A stretch of DNA of 64,000 bases from Oscillospiraceae bacterium (GTDB lineage Bacteria > Bacillota > Clostridia > Oscillospirales > Ruminococcaceae), in assembly GCA_025757985.1 (NCBI GenBank), contig CP107210.1:1116001-1180000 (forward strand). Direction: 5' to 3'. Each line of letters starts with the position of its first letter. Within the stretch, counting starts at the first letter, position 1. The position numbers and the translations under genes are program-made. The notes beneath the pieces are model-generated. The model did no database searches and was not told the DNA's origin. It worked only from the letters and a program-made list of their open reading frames with translations. This document shows positions 49,088-56,770 of this stretch, piece by piece.

Positions 49088-49513
49088 TCAGCCCTCAACG
49101 GTAACGCCCATGCTGCGGGCGGTGCCCTTGATCATGCTGACAGCGGCTTCCAGAGAAGCAGCGTTCAGGTCGGGCATCTTGGTCTTGGCGATCTCCTCGG
49201 CCTGTGCCAGCGTGATGGAGCCAACCTTGTTCTTGTTGGGTACGCCGGAAGCAGTGTCGATGCCGGCAGCCTTCTTGATCAGAACGGGCGCCGGAGGAGT
49301 CTTGGTGATGAAGGAGAAGGAGCGGTCAGCGTAAACCGTGATGACGACGGGGATGATCATGCCCATCTGGTTCTTGGTACGCTCGTTGAACTCCTTGGTG
49401 AACGCCATGATGTTGACGCCCTTCTGACCCAGAGCAGGACCAACAGGGGGAGCCGGAGTTGCCTTGCCGGCGGGGATTTGCAGCTTGATGTAGCCAGTGA
49501 TTTTCTGTGCCAT
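49088..49513 (-). CDS. rplK: Ribosomal protein uL11
   Basis: A component of the GTPase-associated centre, 141 residues: MAQKITGYIKLQIPAGKATP, PPVGPALGQKGVNIMAFTKE, FNERTKNQMGMIIPVVIT and SMIKGTARSMGVTVEG. The ATG at 49513 has GGAGGTG 9 nt upstream. The frame stays open for 26 more codons upstream, but those cross the leader and do not resemble L11. Confidence 0.98.
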   Translation of the reverse strand: MAQKITGYIKLQIPAGKATPAPPVGPALGQKGVNIMAFTKEFNERTKNQMGMIIPVVITVYADRSFSFITKTPPAPVLIKKAAGIDTASGVPNKNKVGSITLAQAEEIAKTKMPDLNAASLEAAVSMIKGTARSMGVTVEG

Positions 49514-49660
49514 AATACTTGCACCTCCAAATTTTGTGGTGAGTTGCGGCCTGCGGTGCAGACCTCCCACGGGCGTGCGACCTCCGCACACCCTATAAAA
49601 ACCGTACCCCGGGGTGTTCCCCGTTCGCGGCCTTTACCGGAAACTGGGTGTTCTGAAAAA
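49514..49660 (-). other. Leader between nusG and rplK
   Basis: A 147-bp untranslated stretch on the minus strand with short inverted pieces (GTTCTGATTTTTCAGAAC; GGGAACACCCCGGGG). It could hold an L1- or L11-type regulatory RNA, but I cannot match a known motif. Confidence 0.35.
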
Positions 49661-50200
49661 TCAGAACAGCTTGACCTGATGCAGCTCCAGCTCTGCCGGA
49701 AGCTCGCGGCCAAACATGGTGATCTTCACGCGCACCTTGCGCGCAGGAATGTCGATCTCCTCGACCGTGCCGACAGAGCCTTCCATCGGGCCGGCCGTGA
49801 TCTCGACAGTATCACCGACCTTGTACTCGACCTCAAGGTCAACGGTGGTTTCGACGCCCATCTTGGCAACCTCTGCCTCGGTCAGGGGCTCGGGCTTGGA
49901 CTCCGGGCCGACAAAGCCGGTGCAGCCGCGCGTGTTGCGCACGATGTACCAGGTGTTGTCGTTCATGACCATTTTGACAAAGACATAACCGGGATAGAGC
50001 TTCGACTGAACCTCTTTCTCGCCGGTCTTGTTGCCGTGCTTGTCAAAAACTTCTTCCATGCGGGTCTCGGTCGGAACCTTTACATCGCAGATCAGATCCT
50101 GCAGATGGCGGTTCTCCACCATCGTCATAAGATCCGTAGCGACCTTGTTCTCGTAGCCGGAATAGGTATGTGCTACATACCAGTTTGCTTGCTCAGCCAT
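49661..50200 (-). CDS. nusG: Transcription termination/antitermination factor NusG
   Basis: A 179-residue NusG with the NGN domain (NWYVAHTYSGYENKVATDLM, LYPGYVFVKMVMNDNTWYIV, NTRGCTGFVG) and the C-terminal KOW domain (GDTVEITAGPMEGSVGTVEE). It couples RNA polymerase to Rho or ribosomes. It lies between secE and rplK in the canonical order. Confidence 0.98.
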   Translation of the reverse strand: MAEQANWYVAHTYSGYENKVATDLMTMVENRHLQDLICDVKVPTETRMEEVFDKHGNKTGEKEVQSKLYPGYVFVKMVMNDNTWYIVRNTRGCTGFVGPESKPEPLTEAEVAKMGVETTVDLEVEYKVGDTVEITAGPMEGSVGTVEEIDIPARKVRVKITMFGRELPAELELHQVKLF

Positions 50201-50224
50201 GGTCTTTGCCTCCGCTCAACGCGC

Positions 50225-50518
50225 TCAGGCGCCGATCAACAGGTGGATGGCGCCGCCAAAGATGAGATCCAGCAGGATCAGCACGACAGCTGCGACTGCC
50301 ACGACCACGATAACGGTGATCGTATTGGTCTTGATGTCGCTCTTGCTGGGCCACACGACCTTTTTCAGCTCGCTCTTCGTATCTTTGAAATACTTGCCGA
50401 TCCCTTTGAAAAAGTTCTTGACTTTACCGAAGAAGGAAACCTTCTTCGCGCCGTCGTTCTTTTTGGGCTTGTCGCTTTGAGTCTGGGCGGCAGCGGTGGC
50501 TGCTTTTTTATCTGCCAT
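50225..50518 (-). CDS. secE: Preprotein translocase subunit SecE
   Basis: A 97-residue single-helix SecE. A basic N-terminal part of about 35 residues precedes the amphipathic segment FKDTKSELKKVVWPSKSD and the membrane helix TITVIVVVAVAAVVLILLDL. It clamps SecY. It sits between rpmG and nusG as usual. Confidence 0.96.
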   Translation of the reverse strand: MADKKAATAAAQTQSDKPKKNDGAKKVSFFGKVKNFFKGIGKYFKDTKSELKKVVWPSKSDIKTNTITVIVVVAVAAVVLILLDLIFGGAIHLLIGA

Positions 50519-50534
50519 CTCTAAGCTCCTATCC

Positions 50535-50684
50535 TCACTTGGTTTCGCGGTGAAGGGTATGCTTCTTGCAGAAACGGCAATACTTCTTCATCTCAAGACG
50601 GTCGGGAGAATTCTTCTTGTTCTTCTCCTTGTTGTAGTTGCGCTGCTTGCACTCAGTGCAGGCCAGGGTGATCTTGACAGTCAT
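50535..50684 (-). CDS. rpmG: Ribosomal protein bL33, zinc-binding form
   Basis: A 49-residue protein: MTVKITLACTECKQRNYNKE, then KNKKNSPDRLEMKKYCRFCK and KHTLHRETK. Two CxxC pairs (CTEC and CRFC) make it the zinc-binding type. GGAGGTG precedes the ATG. It is the first gene of rpmG-secE-nusG-rplK-rplA. Confidence 0.97.
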   Translation of the reverse strand: MTVKITLACTECKQRNYNKEKNKKNSPDRLEMKKYCRFCKKHTLHRETK

Positions 50685-50782
50685 TGTTCGGCACCTCCAT
50701 TATCGGTTAATAAGCCTCCCTCGCGCTTGCAGGCGCCCTTGAAAAAGGGCATAAAAAATAAACCCGCAAAAGAGGTGCTACC

Positions 50783-50811
50783 ATAATAACACGACTGCGG
50801 GTTTAAGTCAA
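50783..50811 (-). promoter_or_regulatory. Promoter of rpmG-secE-nusG-rplKA
   Basis: TTGACT and TATTAT with a 17-bp spacer on the minus strand, 98 bp before rpmG. Confidence 0.8.
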
Positions 50812-50867
50812 GCGGATTTGCAAATTTTTTTGTACTTTTTTGACGCCGTGGCGAGGAACGCAGCATA

Positions 50868-50914
50868 CAGGCGGGCATTGCCCGCCCGCGGGTCATCGTT
50901 GACGCCGACCCCTA
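50868..50914. repeat. GTAGGGG-type palindrome at a gene end
   Basis: GGCGGGCATTGCCCGCC is followed at the right by GACGCCGACCCCTAC. The final CTA provides the TAG stop codon of the gene at 50912-51787. Confidence 0.65.
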
Positions 50915-51787
50915 CGATAACAAATCACGCACCGCTGCCATTCCTGCATCCGTCAGGCATACCCCGCCTTTGGCTTTGGCGGTTTCGGCAGTTACATAAT
51001 CCACCGCCGATGCGGGGCGGGTGCTGAGGTAGGTCAGCGTATCCTCCAAGGCGCTTACATCGGCGGCCAGCAGGTCGGTCAAAAGGCGGGCGCTCTGGCT
51101 GCGCAGCCCTGCGGGGAACGCCGCCAAAAGCGCCGGGTTCTGCCGGGCAAAGGCGGCCCAGACGGCGGCGCGGGCATCGGCCTGCGCCGAGGCGCCTGTC
51201 AGCATTCCCTGCATTTTTTCGATCAGCGTCCCCGCCTGTGCGGCGGTGCATTCGGCTACGGGCTCCCTGCCGTAGCCCAGTGCCTGCCGTGCAGTGGGCG
51301 TGAGCAGTGCGGCTGTGTCGAACCGGACCAGGGCATCGGACCCGGCGCAGGCCGCCCATGTCGCAGGGGTTGCAGCGATATAATGCAGCGCGGGCGCAGC
51401 GCTCTCCCCTGTGGCCACAGTGCCGCAGAGCAGCTGTGCTGCCCGCCCGGCTCCTGCGGCAAGGGTGCAGTCCGCCAGTGTGGTCGTGCCGGCGGGCGCG
51501 TTTACGCGCAGCGAGCCGGGCAGTGCGCAGAGGGTCAGCGTCTGCTGCGGGCCGTCTGCCCGGACCAGCAGGAAGGCAGGCTCCTCCTGCTGGATGACCA
51601 GCAGAAGGGGGAAGATCCCCTGCGCGCCGGGCTCGATGCGCAGAGTGCTTTCTGCGGCGGAGGCCCGGCGCAGAAGCTGCTGCTTTTGGTATTGGTCGGT
51701 AAAAAAGGCCACCGTCAGGATCATGGGCAGAAGCAGCAGCAGCGTCAGCCCCAGACTGTACCAGAAGATCCCCCGTTTAGAACGCAT
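50912..51787 (-). CDS. Membrane-anchored protein, possibly a divergent LytR-CpsA-Psr domain
   Basis: A 291-residue protein with one N-terminal helix (IFWYSLGLTLLLLLPMILTV) and an extracytoplasmic part. FPLLLVIQQEEPAFLLVRAD, LTLCALPGSLRV and a helix-rich second half recall the layout of LCP domains, which attach glycopolymers to peptidoglycan. The Arg and Asp motifs of true LCP enzymes are not clearly present, so it may be inactive or unrelated. The ATG at 51787 is preferred over an upstream GTG. Its stop codon lies in a GTAGGGG repeat. Confidence 0.6.
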   Translation of the reverse strand: MRSKRGIFWYSLGLTLLLLLPMILTVAFFTDQYQKQQLLRRASAAESTLRIEPGAQGIFPLLLVIQQEEPAFLLVRADGPQQTLTLCALPGSLRVNAPAGTTTLADCTLAAGAGRAAQLLCGTVATGESAAPALHYIAATPATWAACAGSDALVRFDTAALLTPTARQALGYGREPVAECTAAQAGTLIEKMQGMLTGASAQADARAAVWAAFARQNPALLAAFPAGLRSQSARLLTDLLAADVSALEDTLTYLSTRPASAVDYVTAETAKAKGGVCLTDAGMAAVRDLLS

Positions 51788-51870
51788 AACCCACACACCC
51801 CTTGCAAAGACTATGCCCAGAGTGTAGCCCGGAAGGGCTGCGCTTATACACGAAAAAAGGAGTGCTTGGT

Positions 51871-52053
51871 ATGTTTGATGTGTTTGGTCCCCACGGTGCC
51901 GAGGAGGAGCGCGAGGCGCTCTGGACCGATTTGAGCGAGATCCCCGATGAGCATTACAGCGAGGAGAACCCGCAGCACACCACGCAGGAGGTCATCGTTC
52001 CCCCGGCGCAGGAGCCATACGGCCCGGCAATCGTGCCGCCGGAGGAAAACTGA
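51871..52053 (+). CDS. Small acidic protein, 60 residues
   Basis: The ATG has AAAGGAG 8 nt upstream. The sequence MFDVFGPHGAEEEREALWTD continues LSEIPDEHYSEENPQHTTQE and ends Pro/Glu-rich. It is probably disordered, with no membrane segment. It is divergent from the LCP-like gene. Family unknown. Confidence 0.55.
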   Translation: MFDVFGPHGAEEEREALWTDLSEIPDEHYSEENPQHTTQEVIVPPAQEPYGPAIVPPEEN

Positions 52054-52055
52054 GC

Positions 52056-52080
52056 AGGGGCGAGCAATGCTCGCCCCTAC
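52056..52080. repeat. GGGGCGAGCA palindrome
   Basis: AGGGGCGAGCA and TGCTCGCCCCTAC, right after the stop of the 60-residue gene; member of the GTAGGGG family, possibly doubling as its terminator. Confidence 0.6.
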
Positions 52081-52166
52081 ATAATCGCGTTATCGTCTAC
52101 TGCCACCGCTCGGGCAGGATGCCCACGCAGCAGGGAGAGCGGCGGACATCGAAGACGGGGGCATCC

Positions 52167-52982
52167 TTACTCCTTTTTATATACCAAAAATCGGAACCCG
52201 ATTTCGGTGGTCAGGCTTTCGCAGGCGGCAAGACGGGCGGCCCCGTCTGCGGGGGTGTTCCAGTAATAAGGCGTCATCGCAAACAGATCCTGCACGCTCT
52301 GCCCCTGCAGGGTGAGGACGGCCTCAGACGAAACCGCCCGCACAAACGAAAAGCCGTCATATTCGGTCTGCCGCACCTCGTTTTCATAGGGGTGGTCATA
52401 GAGGATTTTCTTCAGCCCGAAGAGATGCCGTGCGGTGGGGACCGCATAGATCAGATGTCCGCCCGGGCGCAGCATACGGGCAAACTCAGTCTCCGCCATC
52501 GGTGAGAAGATGTTCAGCAGCAGGTCAGCCCAGCCGTCCCGCACGGGGGCGCAAAAGCTGCCGCCGACACAGAAGGCTGCCTCGGGCACCAGCCGGGAGG
52601 CCAGCCGCACGGCCTCCTTGGAAAGGTCAAAGGCCGCAAGCTGCGGGCCGTTCAGGGCCTCATAAAGGTATTTGTCATAGCTGCCCTCGCCGCAGCCGGC
52701 GTCCACGATATGGCCGTGGGGCAGTGCGGCGCAGAGCTCCGCCAGCGTCTGCATAAGCGGCGCATAGTGCCCGGCGGAGAGGAACGCACGGCGGGCGCGG
52801 ACCATCGCCTTGCCGTCACCGGGGTCGGCAGTGTGCTTTTTCTGCATCGGCAGCAGATAAGCGTAGCCCTCCCTTGCGAGGTCAAAGCTGTGCGCTTTGG
52901 GGCAGCGCAGGGTGCGCGCATTCAGCAGCAGCGGTCCGCCGCAGACAGGGCAGCGCAGCGCTGCCGCTGTGGCGGGGGTCAT
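52167..52982 (-). CDS. rlmA: 23S rRNA (guanine-N1)-methyltransferase, RlmA-like
   Basis: A 271-residue SAM-dependent methyltransferase with the N-terminal zinc motif of RlmA (RCPVCGGPLLLNARTLRCPK followed by AHSFDLAREGY). The SAM loop is IVDAGCGEGSYDKYL, with AAFDLSKEAVRLA and a GGHLIYAVPTARHLFGLK strand. RlmA enzymes methylate G745 or G748 of 23S rRNA, and the G748 type affects tylosin sensitivity. It overlaps the preceding gene by 4 nt. Confidence 0.9.
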   Translation of the reverse strand: MTPATAAALRCPVCGGPLLLNARTLRCPKAHSFDLAREGYAYLLPMQKKHTADPGDGKAMVRARRAFLSAGHYAPLMQTLAELCAALPHGHIVDAGCGEGSYDKYLYEALNGPQLAAFDLSKEAVRLASRLVPEAAFCVGGSFCAPVRDGWADLLLNIFSPMAETEFARMLRPGGHLIYAVPTARHLFGLKKILYDHPYENEVRQTEYDGFSFVRAVSSEAVLTLQGQSVQDLFAMTPYYWNTPADGAARLAACESLTTEIGFRFLVYKKE

Positions 52983-53530
52983 TCCGCTGCCGGGGCGGCG
53001 GGTGCGGCCGTCTCCGGCGTCTCGGTTTTTTCAGGGGGCAGGGGCACGGTTATGCCGCCGTGGGCTGCCAGATAGTCCTCAAAGTTCGCAAACTTCTGCT
53101 TCGGCGGGCGGCGGGTGATCAGCTCCAGCCCGGGCTCGTCCTCCTGCATACGCTTCGGCGGGCGGGCGCTGCGGGGCTGGCGGGGTGCCTTGGGCTGGTC
53201 CGGCAGCGGGCGGCTGGGGGTCTGCGGTGCCGGGCGGCTGCTGCGCCGGGGCTGCTGGGGTGCAGCCGGACGCGCACTCTGCTGCGGCGCGGCCGGGTGC
53301 TGTGCGGGGGCCGCCGGGCGGGCGGACTGTCCGCGGCGGGGGCGGGCACCGCTGCGGCTCCCCTCTTTGGGGGCGTTCGGGGCAGTGCCCTGCGGCGCAG
53401 GCTTGCGGGCAGCAGGTGCCTTGCCCTCACGCTGGGGCTGCTGGGCCTGCGGGGCACTGCCGTTCCCGGCAGGGCGACGGCGGCGGCGACGGTGCGGGGC
53501 ACCGTTCGGGGTCTGGGCGGGCTTTTCCAT
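52979..53530 (-). CDS. Arg/Pro/Ala-rich protein with short conserved tail
   Basis: A 183-residue, highly basic and probably disordered protein. It begins MEKPAQTPNGAPHRRRRRRP and continues with long Pro/Ala/Gln/Arg stretches. The less biased segment EPGLELITRRPPKQKFANFE followed by DYLAAHGGITVPLPPE lies near the C-terminus. The composition suits nucleic-acid binding, which is an inference. Translation is coupled with rlmA (4-nt overlap). High GC makes spurious frames common, but position, a GGTGAATT ribosome site and operon fit support it. Confidence 0.6.
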   Translation of the reverse strand: MEKPAQTPNGAPHRRRRRRPAGNGSAPQAQQPQREGKAPAARKPAPQGTAPNAPKEGSRSGARPRRGQSARPAAPAQHPAAPQQSARPAAPQQPRRSSRPAPQTPSRPLPDQPKAPRQPRSARPPKRMQEDEPGLELITRRPPKQKFANFEDYLAAHGGITVPLPPEKTETPETAAPAAPAAE

Positions 53531-53544
53531 AATTCACCTGATCC

Positions 53545-54834
53545 TTATAAGCCGATGACACGGCATTCGTTGTAGTATCGTTTTTCCTCGGCATGGCCCA
53601 TGCTGAAGGTCTTGCGGGGCAGTACGCCGCCCAGCACAACACCCTTGAACAGGTCGGCCTTGGCAAAATCGGGCAGCAGTATGGCGGTGGCGGGCTTGGC
53701 GGGGTCGGCAGCCAATGCCATCGCAACGCTCTCGCCGTGGATATAATCGACCGTTACACCGGGGTGGCGGGGCAGATAATCAGCCAGAAAGGCTTCAACA
53801 CTGCCGACAGTCAGCGGTGCGGGCGGGTTGGCCAGCGCCACGGCGGACTCACCGCAGGCGTCAGCCAGACGCAGCCGCTGGTCGGAGGCGGTGGTGCTGC
53901 TTCCCTGCCGGCGGTCCCACGCATCCAGCGCGGCGTACAGCTCCTTGGCGGATACGCCGAACACCACGCGATGGATCGGCTCGATCTCAATGGCGGGGCT
54001 GTGGACATTGCAGACCTCGGCCAAGCACCAGCGGGCCGGATGGGTCTGGCGCTGCTCCTCGGTCAGGGTGGGCTTCAGCTCCTCCCAATAGGCTTTTGCG
54101 GTGGCAAGGCTGTGGTTGCCGTCGCCAACGGCCAGCACCATCGGCTCCTGCCCTTTGGCGGCGGGCCAGCGGCGGGCAAAGGCGGCGGGGTCGGCCAGTG
54201 CAGCCAGCGCGGCATCGACCTGTGCGACCAGCGCCGGGTCCTCCACGGCCCAGCCGCGCAGGCGGCCACCGCCCAGCATCAGCTCCCCGTCATAGAGCGG
54301 GGGCAGCGTGTCCTTGATCTGACCGATCGGCTCGATCAGGGTGCAGCCGGCGTCATCGGCCAGCATCATGACATGGGGGGTCTCCAGCGTGGCACCCCGG
54401 CGTACCTTCAGGCGCGGGGGGATGCGCTCCACAACGGTGCTTTCGCTGGGACGGATGGCGGGCTTGGCACCGCTGGTGTAGTCGTAGGCCTCCAGATCCA
54501 CGGCGCCCACAAGGCCCTGACGGATGGTGCCGTCCATCTGGGTGCGCTCTACATAAACATAGCCATGTACTTTTCTTGTCAGAACGGTATGGCGGTAGTC
54601 CTCCATCGTGCGGCGGATGCTCTGCAGGCGCGCGTCCTCCTGCGGGGTGCCGAGATAGGCCTCCGGCAGGACGATGTGCAGGGTGCTGGGCTTGTTTTCG
54701 GCGCGCTGCTCGGCGCGCTGCCAATACTCCGGCTGGGAGGTGAACTGGTCAACAGCGATGCAGGCCCACGGATCCAGCGGAATACCGGCGGCAGGCAGTA
54801 AAATATCGGCTGCGGTAAAGCAGGCTTCGGACAT
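53545..54834 (-). CDS. DUF1015 family protein
   Basis: A 429-residue protein of the DUF1015 group (SpoIIIAH-unrelated, soluble): DPWACIAVDQFTSQPEYWQR, LTRKVHGYVYVERTQMDG, VMMLADDAGCTLIEPIGQIK and the conserved LAVGDGNHSLATAKAYWEEL. An Asn-His-Ser triad of that kind is often read as a possible active site, but no activity is established. It lies 27 bp downstream of the Rnf-like genes. Confidence 0.88.
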   Translation of the reverse strand: MSEACFTAADILLPAAGIPLDPWACIAVDQFTSQPEYWQRAEQRAENKPSTLHIVLPEAYLGTPQEDARLQSIRRTMEDYRHTVLTRKVHGYVYVERTQMDGTIRQGLVGAVDLEAYDYTSGAKPAIRPSESTVVERIPPRLKVRRGATLETPHVMMLADDAGCTLIEPIGQIKDTLPPLYDGELMLGGGRLRGWAVEDPALVAQVDAALAALADPAAFARRWPAAKGQEPMVLAVGDGNHSLATAKAYWEELKPTLTEEQRQTHPARWCLAEVCNVHSPAIEIEPIHRVVFGVSAKELYAALDAWDRRQGSSTTASDQRLRLADACGESAVALANPPAPLTVGSVEAFLADYLPRHPGVTVDYIHGESVAMALAADPAKPATAILLPDFAKADLFKGVVLGGVLPRKTFSMGHAEEKRYYNECRVIGL

Positions 54835-54861
54835 GATAACGACCCCCTCACAAAAGCAAAA

Positions 54862-55515
54862 TTACAATACGACGGTATGGCCCACAAGGGCGTAAATGGC
54901 CAGACTCAGCACACCGATGTAGATCATCGAGCTGGGCAGGCCCTGAAAGATCGAGGGAACGGCCTTACTGCGCAGACGGCGGCGGCCCTCCCGGACGATG
55001 TAGACAGCAAAGACATAGCCTAGCCCGCTGCCAAGGGAAAAGGCAATGCACTGCAGGATCGTATAGTTCTGGTTGGCACAGACGAGCATGGTGCCCAGCA
55101 CTGCAGTGCTGCAGGTGGCCAGACTGAGCTGGCTGCGGCAGCTGTGGCGCAGGCGGCGGGGCAGCAGCCCCAGCAGCAGCCATGTGACAGCCATGGCCGC
55201 CACGCCGCAGGTCAGGTAGACAACGGGGCGCAGGGCCGACATCGGCAGCCAGTCCGGCAGATAGTCGCGCAGCCATGGGAAAAACAGGTTGTGTGCGGCC
55301 CAGCCCGGCAGTGCGGACAGGGTCAGGACGAGCAGCAGCGGCAGGCAGAAATCCCAGACCTGAGTGCGGTGATCCGGCACCAGCTTTATCAGGCGGCTGA
55401 CGCCCAGCGCGCGGGCCAGAACGACATTCTCTGCAAAGACAGCCAGCACCATGTAGCTGACAAATTGCAGCACGCCGCTCAGGATCGGCTGCAGCTCAAT
55501 GTTTACGGTCTGCAT
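54862..55515 (-). CDS. Divergent RnfA/NqrE-like membrane subunit
   Basis: A 217-residue, six-helix protein aligning with RnfA of the main operon: VLAVFAENVVLARALGVS, FSLGSGLGYVFAVYIV and SIFQGLPSSMIYIGVLSLAI match its corresponding parts. Ungapped alignment places Ser40 where RnfA has cluster-ligand Cys30, and Thr-Ala where RnfA has Cys118-Cys119; one Cys lies two residues earlier. The Fe-S site therefore appears lost. It overlaps the RnfE-like gene by 20 nt. The long frame upstream is a shadow of that gene. Confidence 0.8.
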   Translation of the reverse strand: MQTVNIELQPILSGVLQFVSYMVLAVFAENVVLARALGVSRLIKLVPDHRTQVWDFCLPLLLVLTLSALPGWAAHNLFFPWLRDYLPDWLPMSALRPVVYLTCGVAAMAVTWLLLGLLPRRLRHSCRSQLSLATCSTAVLGTMLVCANQNYTILQCIAFSLGSGLGYVFAVYIVREGRRRLRSKAVPSIFQGLPSSMIYIGVLSLAIYALVGHTVVL

Positions 55516-56770
55516 ACAGGCGGCGCACCTCCTCATGCTTGTAATCGGTATACAGGTTGGCGGCGGCGCACCAGCAGGCGGCCATAACGCCCAGAATGAC
55601 AAAGCCGCCCGCGGGCAGTGCGGCCAGCGGCAGCAGCGCATTGTGCATGACCACATGGCCGAACACGGAACCGGTGGCCAGCAGCTCACGCAGGCAGCCG
55701 ACCAGCAGCAGCACGACACACATGCCGAGCGCATTGTTGAAGCCGTGGCGCAGCGCTTCCTTCACCGGCTCAAGCTCGGAAAATTCCATACGCTTGACGA
55801 TGGCAGGCTCCACAACAAGGATCGGCAGATAGATGCCCAGCAGCGTGAGATCTGCGCCGAACAGCGCGTAGAGCAGCACATAGGTGGGAATGTAGAGCAG
55901 CGCTGCGGTATAGCAGTAGATGACCGGGCGGAAACGGTTGCCGGTCAGGTGGCAGACTGCCACAGCCAGCATGCGGGTAAAGGTGACAAGAATCAGCGCG
56001 GCGATGCAGAGCATCAGCGCCCGTTGGCCGTCCAGTGCGGCGCCGATGACCGGGGCCAGGCCCAGCCCGCGCACGACAACCGGGTTGGAGAGCAGGATGT
56101 GGTCGGCGCGGATGCGCTCGTTCAGCGCGGCCTCGGCCTCCTTGTAGCTGTTGGCCGGAGCGGCCCGTTTGTGCTTTGGCGCAGGGGCAGCAGCGGGCTG
56201 CGGGGCAGTCTGGACAGGCTGCGGTGCTGTGACCTCCGGCTGCGGGACTGCCTGCGGCGCGGGGGCCACGGGCTGCACGGCGGGCATCTGCAGGGTGCGG
56301 GCATCCTCGGCAGCGGGCTGCTGTGCCGGTGCTGCGGGGGCAGGCGCTGCCGGGGTAAAGCCGGGCTTGCCGTATTCCCTGTCGCGGTAGGTGCGGAAAT
56401 GCTCCTCCTCGGCGCGGGCCTCGGCCTGACGGGCAGCCTCCCGCTCGGCCTGACGGCGCTGGACCTCCTCCAGCATGGCGCGGCGCTCGGTCTGGGTGTA
56501 GCGCGGGCGGCTGGTGGGGATGATGACGGTATCATTGTGGGCAGCGGTGTTGCGCGGGGGCGCTGCAGGCTGCTCCTGCGGCTGTACGATCGGCTTTTTG
56601 GGCACAGGGGTCCCGGCCTGCATGGCGGCGATGGCCTGCTCGATCTCAGCGCGGGTGGCCCCCTGCTCTGCCATGCGGCGGGCAGTCTCCACCATCTCTT
56701 TCGTGATATGCGGGATGATCAGCGTCTCGGAGCGTTCCTCGCCCCGGCGCTTACTCGGTTTTTGCTGCAT
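55496..56770 (-). CDS. Divergent RnfE/NqrD-like subunit with long N-terminal extension
   Basis: Of 424 residues, about 1-215 form a hydrophilic extension: an Arg/Glu-rich helical part (RRAMLEEVQRRQAEREAARQ) and a Pro/Ala/Gln-rich linker. About 220-424 align with RnfE (LSNPVVVRGLGLAPVIGAAL, LLGIYLPILVVEPAIVKRME, GCLRELLATGSVFG). The cluster cysteines of RnfE are replaced: Cys28-Cys29 by Leu-Ala and Cys112 by Pro. The ATG at 56770 is preferred over a TTG at 56776. It overlaps its neighbours at both ends. The extension is probably cytoplasmic and might recruit another protein. Confidence 0.8.
   Translation of the reverse strand: MQQKPSKRRGEERSETLIIPHITKEMVETARRMAEQGATRAEIEQAIAAMQAGTPVPKKPIVQPQEQPAAPPRNTAAHNDTVIIPTSRPRYTQTERRAMLEEVQRRQAEREAARQAEARAEEEHFRTYRDREYGKPGFTPAAPAPAAPAQQPAAEDARTLQMPAVQPVAPAPQAVPQPEVTAPQPVQTAPQPAAAPAPKHKRAAPANSYKEAEAALNERIRADHILLSNPVVVRGLGLAPVIGAALDGQRALMLCIAALILVTFTRMLAVAVCHLTGNRFRPVIYCYTAALLYIPTYVLLYALFGADLTLLGIYLPILVVEPAIVKRMEFSELEPVKEALRHGFNNALGMCVVLLLVGCLRELLATGSVFGHVVMHNALLPLAALPAGGFVILGVMAACWCAAANLYTDYKHEEVRRLYADRKH

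Noticed and set aside
49514..49591. 26-codon N-terminal extension of L11
   Set aside because: It has no L11 similarity and a strong ribosome site sits before the internal ATG at 49513.
48557..50524. 655-codon plus-strand frame
   Set aside because: Antisense to rplA, rplK, nusG and secE, which are certain.
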